From Cloacibacterium sp046296655 (GTDB lineage: Bacteria > Bacteroidota > Bacteroidia > Flavobacteriales > Weeksellaceae), in assembly GCA_046296655.1 (NCBI GenBank), contig JBKBLE010000027.1, positions 1 to 33,277 of the forward strand: DNA of 33,277 nucleotides, read 5' to 3'. How positions within the stretch are numbered: the stretch's first letter is position 1; each line of letters begins with the position of its first letter. A model generated the notes under the pieces. It saw only the letters and a list, made by a program, of their open reading frames with translations. It did no database searches and had not been told where the DNA came from. Of this stretch, positions 7,580 through 14,902 are shown in pieces. Both the position numbers and the translations under genes were made by a program.

Positions 7580-7610
7580 AAAATAAACATGACAATTATT
7601 AGCAAATTTG
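7566..7610 (+). promoter_or_regulatory. Possible divergent promoter using the same operator
   Basis: Read on the plus strand, the palindrome at 7566-7579 is followed after exactly 23 nt by CAAATTTG (7603-7610), a 7/8 match to TAnnTTTG. This would give a second class II promoter facing the lipoprotein gene at 7710, with a leader near 95 nt. The match lacks the first T of the element, so it is weaker than the nos side. Confidence 0.4.
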
Positions 7611-7709
7611 CACCTGTAAAACAGAAGAGCATTTTTGTGATTATTTTTTTAAATAATGACGGCTCATATAGTGGACTCATTTCTTTTAAAAAAACAGTAT
7701 TGAATCAAT

Positions 7710-8078
7710 ATGAAAAATAACTGGATAATCTTAGCAATGTTCGCTTTTTTGATTTCTTGTAACAAAGAAGCTGATGCTACACAGAACACTTCAATGATAA
7801 GTGATAAAAATTCTAAAGAAGTTTCTTTAAAACAAGAGCCAAAAACCCTGACCAATGATAAAGGAGAAACCATAGTGGTAACGTATTTTGCCGAAGGAAT
7901 CGACCTTGCGATGACCCTTAAAAAGAATGATGAAGAAGAACATAAATTGGTGGCAAAAGGAACAAATCCTAAAGGCGAACCTATTTTTACAGACGGTTTT
8001 TATGCTTGGGAACTGTCTGATGATGGAATTTCAGGAAGACTCACAGACAAGCAAGGAAATGTAAGTGTTTTCAAATAA
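7710..8078 (+). CDS. Small lipoprotein of unknown function, MliC-like C-terminus
   Basis: This is a 122-residue lipoprotein with signal peptide and lipobox LISC (Cys17). Residues 18-45 look like an unstructured linker. From about residue 48 an all-beta pattern follows (ETIVVTYF, IDLAMTLKK, HKLVAKG), ending in FYAWELSDDGISGRLTDKQG. The end is reminiscent of the MliC/C-type lysozyme inhibitor fold, but I cannot confirm that family by eye. The gene is divergent from the nos operon and may share its FNR-like operator. A strong terminator follows 22 bp after the stop. The nearby context suggests a link to anaerobic growth or the cell envelope, which is inference only. Confidence 0.75.
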   Translation: MKNNWIILAMFAFLISCNKEADATQNTSMISDKNSKEVSLKQEPKTLTNDKGETIVVTYFAEGIDLAMTLKKNDEEEHKLVAKGTNPKGEPIFTDGFYAWELSDDGISGRLTDKQGNVSVFK

Positions 8079-8100
8079 ATAGCTTTATTACGTTGTTTAA

Positions 8101-8134
8101 AAAATCCTCAAATTGATTTCAATTTGAGGATTTT
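8101..8134. terminator. Strong intrinsic terminator after the small lipoprotein gene
   Basis: A perfect 15-bp stem, AAAATCCTCAAATTG (8101-8115) with CAATTTGAGGATTTT (8120-8134) around a 4-nt loop, is followed by GTTTTTG on the plus strand. It ends the 7710 gene. The A-rich left side could also act against transcripts arriving from the 8245 gene on the minus strand. Confidence 0.85.
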
Positions 8135-8244
8135 GTTTTTGTTATAGAATGCGACATTGACTTCATGTTTTATTTTTTTAATGACTATTTTCTAAAAAAA
8201 AAGGAGTTGTGCAACAGGCACCTATCTTATGTGCAGCCTTCTTA

Positions 8245-9465
8245 TCATTCATGTTTTGGCTCGTTTAAGTCAAAATAATTTCCTTTTGTTTTGTCAAGTA
8301 TTTCTGCAATGAGTTTAAAGTTTTGGTCTGTCGGTTTTAGATTTACATACTTATCAACAATAGTTCTGTGTTTGTAAATAATAAAAGTGTTTTCAACATT
8401 CGGATTGATGTTGTTCAGGTTTGCTTCGCTTTCTGTGTCTGCGAATGAAGGAACAAAAGTTAATGCAATTTTTTGAAGATTTAATTCTGTTCCAATTTTC
8501 TCTAATTCCGTTTGTCGTTTCTGTTTGTTATAATTCTTTGAGTTCCCGTAAACAAAGTATGCTTTAAGGTATTTTTCTCTTGATACGCTTTCGTTGTCTA
8601 ATTGTTTAAGCCATTTTTTAATTTCATCCCAATCTGGATTGTCGCCAACGAAATATACAATTCCGTGATAACGTCCATATTTGCAAACTGGGCAAGTTCT
8701 TGTTCCTTTGTCTGGTCCAAAGGCGTGAAATGGTATAAATGAAGGTTGGTCTTCGCCAATTTGTAAGCCCGACTGTATGTCTGTTTTATTTTTTGTTGGA
8801 TAGTTAGGAATATTCAACCCTAAAACAATATTATGTTCTGCAATTTGAGTGTTACCGTCTAAAACAATTCTTAGTATTTCTGTTCCTGCTCTGTCAATTT
8901 TACCATACTTTTTCTTATGTTTTAAATAAAATGGGTCATCATCAAAATAAAGGTCAGCATAATATTCGTTTTGGATGTCCGGTTCTTTTATCGATAAGTG
9001 AATGTGTTGCGGAATATTATCATTCGGATAAGCTGCCGGTCTTGAAGTTTTAATAGTGTAATTTCCATCCTTGTCAGACTTTACCCAACCTCGCAGTTTG
9101 CCGTGTTCCTTTGCTTGTTTAAGTGTTTCGTTATTTGATGAATACAAACCTTTATCATCAGTATGCCAATAATAGATGATGACATCAGATGCAGGTGTTT
9201 TTCCGTCCAGTTGAAAAACTTTACCTGTCAATATGAGTTTTTGCTTGCCCTCTGTCCAACCAACACTTATGTGTTCAGTTGAAATTTTTTCGGGCATTCC
9301 TACATACATTAATTCACAACCTTCGCAACCACCACCAACAATTTTATTATCAATTTTTTGAACATTCTTGTTATCATTGCTTTGTCCGTTACAACTAAGA
9401 AACAAACTAAAGAAAAAAGATAATTTTAAAATCTTTGTAATTTTCATCATATAAATTTTTCGCAA
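8245..9465 (-). CDS. Intradiol-dioxygenase-like lipoprotein fused to a thioredoxin-like domain
   Basis: The 406-residue frame starts MRKIYMMKITK. Met7 is probably the true start because it opens a clean signal peptide ending in lipobox LFLSC (Cys25). A CEGC motif (47-50) follows. Residues 70-220 match the intradiol ring-cleavage dioxygenase core. All four expected non-haem Fe(III) ligands are visible: Tyr108 in GLYS, Tyr146 in AAYP, and His154 and His156 in PQHIHL, plus YADLYFDDDP. Residues 250-395 form a second domain with CPVC (258-261) and a predicted thioredoxin-like alternation of strands and helices. Family enzymes open catechol-type rings, but secreted lipoprotein forms have unclear substrates. 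It lies 49 bp downstream of the LytTR regulator gene. Confidence 0.78.
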   Translation of the reverse strand: MRKIYMMKITKILKLSFFFSLFLSCNGQSNDNKNVQKIDNKIVGGGCEGCELMYVGMPEKISTEHISVGWTEGKQKLILTGKVFQLDGKTPASDVIIYYWHTDDKGLYSSNNETLKQAKEHGKLRGWVKSDKDGNYTIKTSRPAAYPNDNIPQHIHLSIKEPDIQNEYYADLYFDDDPFYLKHKKKYGKIDRAGTEILRIVLDGNTQIAEHNIVLGLNIPNYPTKNKTDIQSGLQIGEDQPSFIPFHAFGPDKGTRTCPVCKYGRYHGIVYFVGDNPDWDEIKKWLKQLDNESVSREKYLKAYFVYGNSKNYNKQKRQTELEKIGTELNLQKIALTFVPSFADTESEANLNNINPNVENTFIIYKHRTIVDKYVNLKPTDQNFKLIAEILDKTKGNYFDLNEPKHE

Positions 9466-9514
9466 AATTCAATCTAAAAATCTCAATCTAAAAATCAAAT
9501 GTTGTGAAAGGAGT

Positions 9515-10351
9515 TTATTTTATGGCAAGATGATGCTCAAAAATTTCCTTAAACTTTTTTGCATAATTACGACTAACTCTCAAAGAAGTGCTATCTGAAA
9601 GCGTAATATCATAATCGCCATTTTTTCGGGATTGTAATGAAGAAATTTTTGTAACATTTACGATATGCGATTTATGAATGCGAACAAATAATTGAGCATT
9701 TAACTTTTTTTCCAATGATTTTAAAGTTTCAGAATGTAAATATTTCTTCTGATTATGGAAAATGTTTACATATGGTGAGTTTGCGGAAAAATAAAAAATA
9801 TCTTCAACATTAATAATTACTTTTCTAGTGTTATCTAAAACAATGATTGCAGAAATATAGTTTTGTATTTCCGGTTCAATATTTTTTTCAGGATTGAAAT
9901 TGTTGAAATTCCGTTGTATTTTGAAAATGGAGTAAGACAACAAGATGAACGCATAGATAATTAAAGTTTTAATTAAATAAGCGGACAATCCAAACCTAAA
10001 TGTCTGTAAATATTCAAATGTGTGATAATAATAAATTTTTGAAAAAAGCCAAACTAAAAAAGGATAGTTTAAAGAATGAATTAACACGACAATTGTAAAG
10101 AACATAAAATGCTTTACAAAACCATAAGTTCTTTTTAGGAATTTTAAAAATAATTGAACTAAAGGCACAAACAATAACCAGTATGAACTGAAAATTAAGG
10201 CTTCCGAAAAGTAAAACGAATAATTTTGAGATTTTGCGGTAAAGAAATCAACACCAATGTTTATCACAATAAAGATTGAAACAAAAAAAAGTAAAACATA
10301 TTTTATCTTACGTTCAATATTTAATGTTTGATATGTGAATTTTGTTGTCAA
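9515..10351 (-). CDS. Membrane-anchored LytTR-type transcriptional regulator
   Basis: This 278-residue protein has four N-terminal membrane helices (about residues 18-37, 50-70, 82-104 and 124-144) and a C-terminal LytTR DNA-binding domain (about 172-272). The domain's usual landmarks are visible: VEDIFYFSANSPYVNIF, the LKSLEKKL helix, FVRIHKSHIVNV, and the ending SLRVSRNYAKKFKEIF. It lacks a receiver domain, so signals are probably sensed through the membrane part. The frame opens with TTG, and no ATG or GTG lies upstream before a stop, so TTG is the likely start. It precedes the dioxygenase fusion by 49 bp in the same direction and probably regulates the pair. The 5' end lies 27 bp inside the proposed cassette boundary. 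Confidence 0.8.
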   Translation of the reverse strand: MTTKFTYQTLNIERKIKYVLLFFVSIFIVINIGVDFFTAKSQNYSFYFSEALIFSSYWLLFVPLVQLFLKFLKRTYGFVKHFMFFTIVVLIHSLNYPFLVWLFSKIYYYHTFEYLQTFRFGLSAYLIKTLIIYAFILLSYSIFKIQRNFNNFNPEKNIEPEIQNYISAIIVLDNTRKVIINVEDIFYFSANSPYVNIFHNQKKYLHSETLKSLEKKLNAQLFVRIHKSHIVNVTKISSLQSRKNGDYDITLSDSTSLRVSRNYAKKFKEIFEHHLAIK

Positions 10352-10778
10352 TCTCTCTATTTATGCGGTTTTTTATTAGGTTGCACATAACGATTCGGCG
10401 GATTTGCGAAGTCCCGAGAAGGAAGTTTGCTTCCGTTCTTGGGATTTTGCAAATTCAGAGTGCAAGTTGCTTCAATCAAATATACAAAAACTTTTACAAA
10501 TATTATACTTTCAAAGCATCAATAACTCAATTTTAAAAACACATTGCTGCGCAAAGTCTCCAGACTTTGAGTTCCGATGTTCCTCAGAGCCCTCAAAAAC
10601 GCCATCATTTCACCTGCTCTCCGTGAACTTTGTGATAGAAAAAAGTCTGTTTAAATAACAATTTCCATCTCGCTTCAGAGATAATGAATTTCGCCAACTT
10701 AGCTCACTTAAAAAGCAATTCATTAATAAAAACCTTTGCGTTTAAAAATACCTCAATCTCAAAAATCTCTCATGTCTT
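10352..10778. other. Intergenic region with attC-like hairpin and dispersed repeat pieces
   Basis: No gene is seen in these 427 bp. Positions 10381-10470 form a long imperfect palindrome. The outer arms TTGCAC (10381-10386) and GTGCAA (about 10460-10465) enclose an inner stem in which TTTGCGAAGTCCCGAGAAGGAAG (as two pieces, 10413-10435) pairs with the stretch at about 10440-10462 around a TTTG loop. A small hairpin, CAAAGTCT-CC-AGACTTTG, lies near 10551-10568. The element CTTTGCGTTTAAAA (10734-10747) is an exact copy of the dispersed repeat end found at 28954-28967. Confidence 0.5.
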
Positions 10779-11921
10779 TCAAACTAACCTTCTCAAATTT
10801 TCAGCAGCTTTTAATATAGTTTCTGTCCTTTTACTGAAGCAGAATCTAATCATTCCCGTGTTTCTTTGGTCTTGGTAAAACGAACAAAGCGGTATCGTGG
10901 CAACTTGGTATTCTTTCGTGAGCCAAATGCAGAATTCCTTATCAGGTAAGTCAGAAATGTTCTCATAACTGGCAATCTGGAAATAACTTCCCTCTGATTT
11001 TTCCTTAAAAGTAAAAGGCAAATCTTTAAATTGAGCCAAAAAGAAATCTCTTTTTTCCTGCAAATACTGTTGATTTTTTTCAGGATTAAAAACCTCTAAA
11101 TATTTCGCCAAAGCATATTGAGCAGGAGTATTCACACTAAAACTGATGTACTGATGCACTTTTCTAAAAGCTTTGGTCAGTTCTTCACAAGCCAAAATAT
11201 ACCCAACTTTCCAACCCGTGAGATGAAACATTTTCCCAAAAGAAAAGATGGCAAAACTCCTATGTCTAAGTTCCGCATGATGAAAAATACTGTAAAATTC
11301 AGCGGTATCAAAGGTAATCAAATCATACACTTCATCTGAGATAACGATAATCTCGGTGTCTTTGATGAGTTGATAGAGTTTTTCAAAGTCTTCTTTTCTC
11401 CAAATTTTTCCCGTAGGATTATGCGGGGAATTGATGAGGATAGCTTTGGTTTTTTCAGTAATTGCTGCTTTTATTTTCTCAAAATCGGGTAAAAAATCTT
11501 CATTCAAAGAAACCAAAACAGGCTTTGCCCCATTCATTTCAATCGATGGAATGTAGCTATCATAAGCAGGTTCCAGCACTATCACTTCATCGCCAATTTC
11601 TAAAATCGCAGAAAGCGCGGTATAAATTCCATAACTTGCTCCTGGTGTAATCGTTATTTCAGAAGAAGAAAAATCTATCGGATTTTTTCTGGCATGATTA
11701 AACGTGATGAGATTTTCTATCAACGCAGGAAAACCAAAACTAGGAGCGTATTGATTAAAATTTTTATTCGTTCCTTCCGCAAGAAACTTCTTCAAAGCTT
11801 GATCGATGTCATCATCAGGAAAACCTTGAGACAGATTCACAGCTTCAAATTGTTGGGCAAGTGCCGTCATTTCAGAAAAAATGGTGATTTCGGCTCCGTG
11901 ATGTTTTATGGGTAATTTCAT
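10779..11921 (-). CDS. PLP-dependent aminotransferase, methionine/kynurenine type
   Basis: This fold-type I class I/II aminotransferase of 380 residues resembles the YbdL/kynurenine aminotransferase group, which transaminates methionine and aromatic or other large amino acids. The opening LSQGFPDDD (30-38) and NQYAPSFGFPAL (56-67) are typical. PLP-site residues visible are the SPHNPTG block (165-171, Asn168), SDEVYD (195-200, Asp196 and Tyr199), and the Schiff-base lysine Lys230 in SFGKMFHLTGWKVGY. The C-terminal arginine for carboxylate binding is in MIRFCFSK. Length is normal for the family. Substrate choice cannot be set by eye. It stands alone, convergent with nothing and divergent from the peptidase gene. 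Confidence 0.9.
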   Translation of the reverse strand: MKLPIKHHGAEITIFSEMTALAQQFEAVNLSQGFPDDDIDQALKKFLAEGTNKNFNQYAPSFGFPALIENLITFNHARKNPIDFSSSEITITPGASYGIYTALSAILEIGDEVIVLEPAYDSYIPSIEMNGAKPVLVSLNEDFLPDFEKIKAAITEKTKAILINSPHNPTGKIWRKEDFEKLYQLIKDTEIIVISDEVYDLITFDTAEFYSIFHHAELRHRSFAIFSFGKMFHLTGWKVGYILACEELTKAFRKVHQYISFSVNTPAQYALAKYLEVFNPEKNQQYLQEKRDFFLAQFKDLPFTFKEKSEGSYFQIASYENISDLPDKEFCIWLTKEYQVATIPLCSFYQDQRNTGMIRFCFSKRTETILKAAENLRRLV

Positions 11922-12367
11922 TTTGATAGTTTATCCAAAAATAATCTTTTTTCCCTTTGAAAAACCTCCTTTTTTACCAAAATCTCCATCAAATAAATCC
12001 CTCATCTTAACTCACGACTCACAACTTACGCATTCACGACTTTACACCGTATTCCACACCATCAACCCATTTTCAAATTACCACATTTTCAAATTACCGA
12101 ACCCCTCGCCATTTTAACAAGTCTCAGATATGGAAGAGTAATATCAAATAGTAGGTTATAGTATAGTTGTAGTATAGTTGAAGTATAGCAAAGGTACTGA
12201 TGAAGAATGTAAATCTTATATCTTCTTCATCTCAAAAGAAGGGGAGAATCTATTATCAAATCACTAAGAAATACAGAAAAACAAAGATTAGTCTTAGCTT
12301 TTGTAAGGGTTTTAGACATTTATTTCCTAAAAAAAACTATTTTTACTTCATTAAAAATGATAAAAAA
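11922..12367. repeat. Intergenic region with two short tandem repeats
   Basis: This 446-bp stretch has no convincing gene. The coding frame open from 12200 lacks homology before its lipoprotein signal at 12368. Two short tandem repeats are visible: a 16-bp unit CATTTTCAAATTACCA repeated at 12068-12083 and 12084-12098, and an 11-bp unit AGTATAGTTGT present three times, decaying, at 12160-12189. The start-proximal part is AT-rich and should hold the promoter of the peptidase gene, but no clear -33/-7 pair was found. Confidence 0.55.
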
Positions 12368-13381
12368 ATGAAATTGACAAGAATTTTTGTTCTAATAGTA
12401 GCCTCACTGGTATTGTACAGTTGTGCTTCTAATAATCTGTCGTACGAAGGAAAAGCTTTTAAAAGCGCCTATGAATCCATCAAGGCAGATGAACTGAAGA
12501 AAAACCTCATGGTCATTGCTTCAGACGAGATGGAAGGCAGACAAACCGGCTCTGAAGGTCAAAAAAAAGCAGGCGTTTACATGATAGATTACTATAAAAA
12601 CTTAGGCGTTTCTTATCCAAAAGCATTGGGGAGTTATTATCAAAAAGTTCCAAAAGAAGCTTTAAAAAGCAGAAGAGGTGAGCTTCCTGACTCAGAAAAC
12701 ATACTAGCATTTATAGAAGGAACAGAAAAACCAGAAGAAATCATTGTGATTTCTGCACATTATGACCACGTTGGAACCAATAATGGAGTAGTGTACAATG
12801 GTGCAGATGACAACGGAAGTGGAACAGTTGCGGTAATGGAAATCGCAGAAGCATTCCAACAAGCCAAGAAAGCAGGAAAAGGTCCGAAACGTTCTATTCT
12901 TTTCTTACATGTAACTGGTGAAGAACACGGTTTATTGGGTTCTAAATATTATTCCGAGAATCCAGTATTTGATTTAAAAAACACTGTGGCAAACCTAAAT
13001 ATCGACATGATTGGTAGAAGTGATAAAGAAAACGAAGGCAAAAACTATGTCTACGTTATCGGTTCTGATATGCTTTCTACTGAGTTGAAAAAAATAAATG
13101 TGGCAGCTAATAAAGCCACTCAAAATCTAGAACTTAACTATAAATATGATGATCCTAATGAGCCAATGAGATTATACTACAGAAGTGACCATTATAACTT
13201 TGCAAAACATGGTATTCCTGTAGCATTCTTCTTTGATGGCATCCACGAAGATTATCATCAACCAACAGATGATCCTGAGAAAATAGATTATCCTTTACTT
13301 CAAAAAAGAGCACAATTGGTTTTTGCTACCGCTTGGGAACTAGCCAATCGCAAAGAGAGAATTGTAGTAGATAAAAAGTAG
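12368..13381 (+). CDS. M28-family zinc metallopeptidase lipoprotein
   Basis: This is a periplasmic or surface lipoprotein aminopeptidase of 337 residues. I start it at 12368 because that Met begins a signal peptide with lipobox YSC (Cys19). The frame stays open back to 12200, but the 56 extra residues look non-coding. The M28 di-zinc site is complete: His130 and Asp132 in SAHYDHVG, Asp147 in GADDNGSG, Glu183/Glu184 in TGEEHGLLG, Asp212 in NIDMIGR and His296 in DYHQPTD. Such enzymes release N-terminal residues from peptides and are often involved in nutrient scavenging. It is followed by a 22-bp inverted repeat and a convergent tRNA gene. Confidence 0.9.
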   Translation: MKLTRIFVLIVASLVLYSCASNNLSYEGKAFKSAYESIKADELKKNLMVIASDEMEGRQTGSEGQKKAGVYMIDYYKNLGVSYPKALGSYYQKVPKEALKSRRGELPDSENILAFIEGTEKPEEIIVISAHYDHVGTNNGVVYNGADDNGSGTVAVMEIAEAFQQAKKAGKGPKRSILFLHVTGEEHGLLGSKYYSENPVFDLKNTVANLNIDMIGRSDKENEGKNYVYVIGSDMLSTELKKINVAANKATQNLELNYKYDDPNEPMRLYYRSDHYNFAKHGIPVAFFFDGIHEDYHQPTDDPEKIDYPLLQKRAQLVFATAWELANRKERIVVDKK

Positions 13382-13394
13382 TTATAGAATTGTA

Positions 13395-13480
13395 GAATGG
13401 GAGAGTGATAGAATTGTAGAGGTAATTTTTAAAAGAATTTTTATTTTCTATAATTCCCCAATTCTACCATTCTCCCACTC
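13395..13480. repeat. 22-bp inverted repeat after the M28 peptidase gene
   Basis: Two arms, 13395-13416 and 13459-13480, are inverted copies identical at 19 of 22 positions (one arm begins GAATGGGAGAG, the other ends TCTCCCACTC) around a 42-nt AT-rich centre. The pair sits between convergent transcription units (peptidase and tRNA-Arg), so it could act as a two-way terminator. It lacks the short loop and clean T-tract of the other terminators here. Confidence 0.5.
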
Positions 13481-13486
13481 AAAAAG

Positions 13487-13558
13487 TAGCCTCAACAGGA
13501 ATCGAACCTGTATCTAAAGTTTAGGAAACTTCTATTCTATCCATTGAACTATGAGGCC
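13487..13558 (-). tRNA. tRNA-Arg (anticodon CCT)
   Basis: The minus strand folds into a full cloverleaf. The acceptor stem GGCCTCA pairs with TGAGGCT (one G-T pair). The D arm is GTTC...GAAT, the anticodon arm is GAAGT-TTCCTAA-ACTTT with CCT at the anticodon positions, and the T arm is ACAGG-TTCGATT-CCTGT. The discriminator base is A and CCA is not encoded. The T-run right after the 3' end (complement of the A-run 13481-13485) may terminate it. It decodes AGG. Confidence 0.93.
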
Positions 13559-13762
13559 AAATTTGGAATTTCAAAAATATGAAAATTTTATCCAAAAAAA
13601 TATTGATTTTTATCAATAGAAACGGGCTTTAGTCCGTTTTGTGGTTTTAATTTCATTTGGCTTTAGCCGAAATTTAAAGAAGACAAAAATAAAAGAACCC
13701 ACTCTTTAGAAGCAGGTTCAGTAGATAAAAACATCTCATTTTTTAGTTAAAAGCCAAAAGAA

Positions 13763-13787
13763 AAGGGAAGCCGACGATGCTTCCCTT
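13763..13787 (-). terminator. Intrinsic terminator of a short minus-strand transcript
   Basis: The perfect 9-bp stem AAGGGAAGC (13763-13771) with GCTTCCCTT (13779-13787) has a 7-nt loop. On the minus strand it is followed by TTCTTTTGG. No normal gene lies upstream on that strand between it and the hydrolase end at 13939 except the tiny frame at 13786-13845, so it either ends a small transcript or terminates the hydrolase unit. Confidence 0.65.
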
Positions 13788-13845
13788 AAATTTTTATCTC
13801 AAATTTAATGATGATTTCTAGTGAATTGGATACAGAAAAATGCAT
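13786..13845 (-). CDS. Possible 19-residue peptide ending in a terminator stem
   Basis: A short frame, MHFSVSNSLEIIIKFEIKI, begins with ATG at 13845, and its TAA stop overlaps the stem of the terminator at 13763-13787. Three isoleucine codons in a row and the overlap with a terminator recall leader peptides, but no biosynthetic gene follows on this strand. It may be a chance frame within a small RNA or within the 3' untranslated part of the hydrolase transcript. I do not recognise it. Confidence 0.2.
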   Translation of the reverse strand: MHFSVSNSLEIIIKFEIKI

Positions 13846-13938
13846 AACTTTTATTTTTCTGATTTAAAATTACAAATTATTCTAAATCAGTATATTAACG
13901 GAATGTTAATATTCACATGTTCTGCACATTTTTTTTGT

Positions 13939-14898
13939 TTATAAATATTGCTGTGCAAATTCTAATGCTCTTTTTTCGGTATAAAAAGCATTGTCTTGTC
14001 CCATAAATCCTACATGTCCACCAAAGTCAGGAATCTCTAAATGTAAAAAAGAATTGGCTAATGCTTCTTCTTTAGGAAAGCAACTTTCAGAAAGAAAACT
14101 ATCGTTTTTAGCATTGATAAGAAGTGTCGGAATTTTAATATTCTTTAAAAACTGCTTGGAACTGCATTTTTCATAATAATCAAAAGCGTCTGTAAAACCA
14201 TTAACTTTTGATGTGTAAACATCATCAAATTCCTTTAAATTTTTAATATTTTTAATTTCTGCTGCAGACAAAAATTCTGGAAATCTTTTGCATTTCAGGA
14301 GTGTTTTCTTTTTTAAGGTTTTCAAGAAATTGTTAGCATACAAACGATTTCTCTTGGAAGTCAATTTGTACATAGAACCTTTTAAATCTATGGGCGTAGA
14401 AATGGCAATAACTGCTTTTATTTTATCAGAAATGTTTCTGTTTTCACCAGCGTATTTCAAACACAAATTTCCACCAAGACTAAACCCTTTCAGAATGATT
14501 TTTTCATAGTTTTTAGAAAGCACCTTTTCTATCACTTCATGCACATCATCGGTTCTTCCAGAATGATAAGAATAATGTACTCTATTGCTTTCTCCGGAAC
14601 AATCTCTGTGGTTTACAGCACAGCAATCAAAGCCGTTTTCATTGAAAATTTTGGCTGCTCCCAACATATAATGTCTCTGTGCGCTACCTTCTAAACCATG
14701 AAATAAAATAATACAACGGTCAGTTTTTTCTTTGGCAAAACTCCAGTCTAAATCCAGAAAATCGCCATCAGAAAGTTCTAACCTTTCTCTTTGTTGAGTT
14801 ACACCAGTAACTTTTCTAAACAAAGCACTGTAAATCGTAGAAAAATCTCCATTTCTGAAGATTTTTTTAGGTTGATATTCGGAAGGTAGAATAGGCAT
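13939..14898 (-). CDS. Alpha/beta hydrolase of the YheT type
   Basis: This is a cytoplasmic hydrolase of 319 residues in the YheT/AB-hydrolase group, which are carboxylesterase-like enzymes of uncertain substrate. I start it at 14898 (MPILPSEYQPKK), which matches the usual YheT N-terminus and clears the uvrA stop. The frame is open upstream to 14922, which would add eight residues and overlap uvrA. Counting from the 14898 start, the oxyanion motif HGLEGS is near residue 67, the nucleophile Ser lies in GFSLGGN near 138, the acid Asp is in NAKNDSF near 264 and the catalytic His is in GGHVGF near 293. It follows uvrA by 4 bp and is probably cotranscribed with it. Confidence 0.85.
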   Translation of the reverse strand: MPILPSEYQPKKIFRNGDFSTIYSALFRKVTGVTQQRERLELSDGDFLDLDWSFAKEKTDRCIILFHGLEGSAQRHYMLGAAKIFNENGFDCCAVNHRDCSGESNRVHYSYHSGRTDDVHEVIEKVLSKNYEKIILKGFSLGGNLCLKYAGENRNISDKIKAVIAISTPIDLKGSMYKLTSKRNRLYANNFLKTLKKKTLLKCKRFPEFLSAAEIKNIKNLKEFDDVYTSKVNGFTDAFDYYEKCSSKQFLKNIKIPTLLINAKNDSFLSESCFPKEEALANSFLHLEIPDFGGHVGFMGQDNAFYTEKRALEFAQQYL

Positions 14899-14902
14899 TT
14901 GA

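Larger units (their letters stand above)
8227..10390. mobile_element. Putative two-gene insert bounded by inverted TGCACATAA sequences
   Basis: TTATGTGCAGCC (8227-8238) and GGTTGCACATAA (10379-10390) are inverted copies matching at 11 of 12 bases. They enclose exactly the LytTR regulator and the intradiol-dioxygenase fusion, both on the minus strand. The left copy begins 6 bp beyond the stop of the last gene. The right copy ends 27 bp before the start of the first. This tight fit around coding units, together with the adjacent hairpin at 10381-10470, resembles an integron-type gene cassette. No integrase or transposase gene is in the window, so the mechanism is unproven. Confidence 0.35.
13559..13938. 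other. Intergenic region with palindromic repeats and a possible tiny transcript
   Basis: This 380-bp stretch has no clear standard gene. It contains two small palindromes related to each other (AAACGGGCTTTAGTCCGTTTT near 13620-13640 and GGCTTTAGCC near 13659-13668), of a type scattered through genomes of this group. It also carries a strong hairpin at 13763-13787 and a 19-codon frame at 13786-13845, listed separately. Confidence 0.45.

Noticed and set aside
10381..10470. Canonical attC site
   Set aside because: The outer core sequences do not satisfy the RYYYAAC/GTTRRRY consensus, so I keep it only as attC-like and unproven.
10404..10658. 84-codon frame within the hairpin-rich spacer
   Set aside because: It crosses the long palindrome and repeat pieces, and its composition (Ser, Cys, Lys mixed) shows no protein-like pattern.
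12200..12367. Longer N-terminus of the M28 peptidase
   Set aside because: The extra 56 residues put a basic, low-homology stretch before a clear lipoprotein signal peptide that must be N-terminal.
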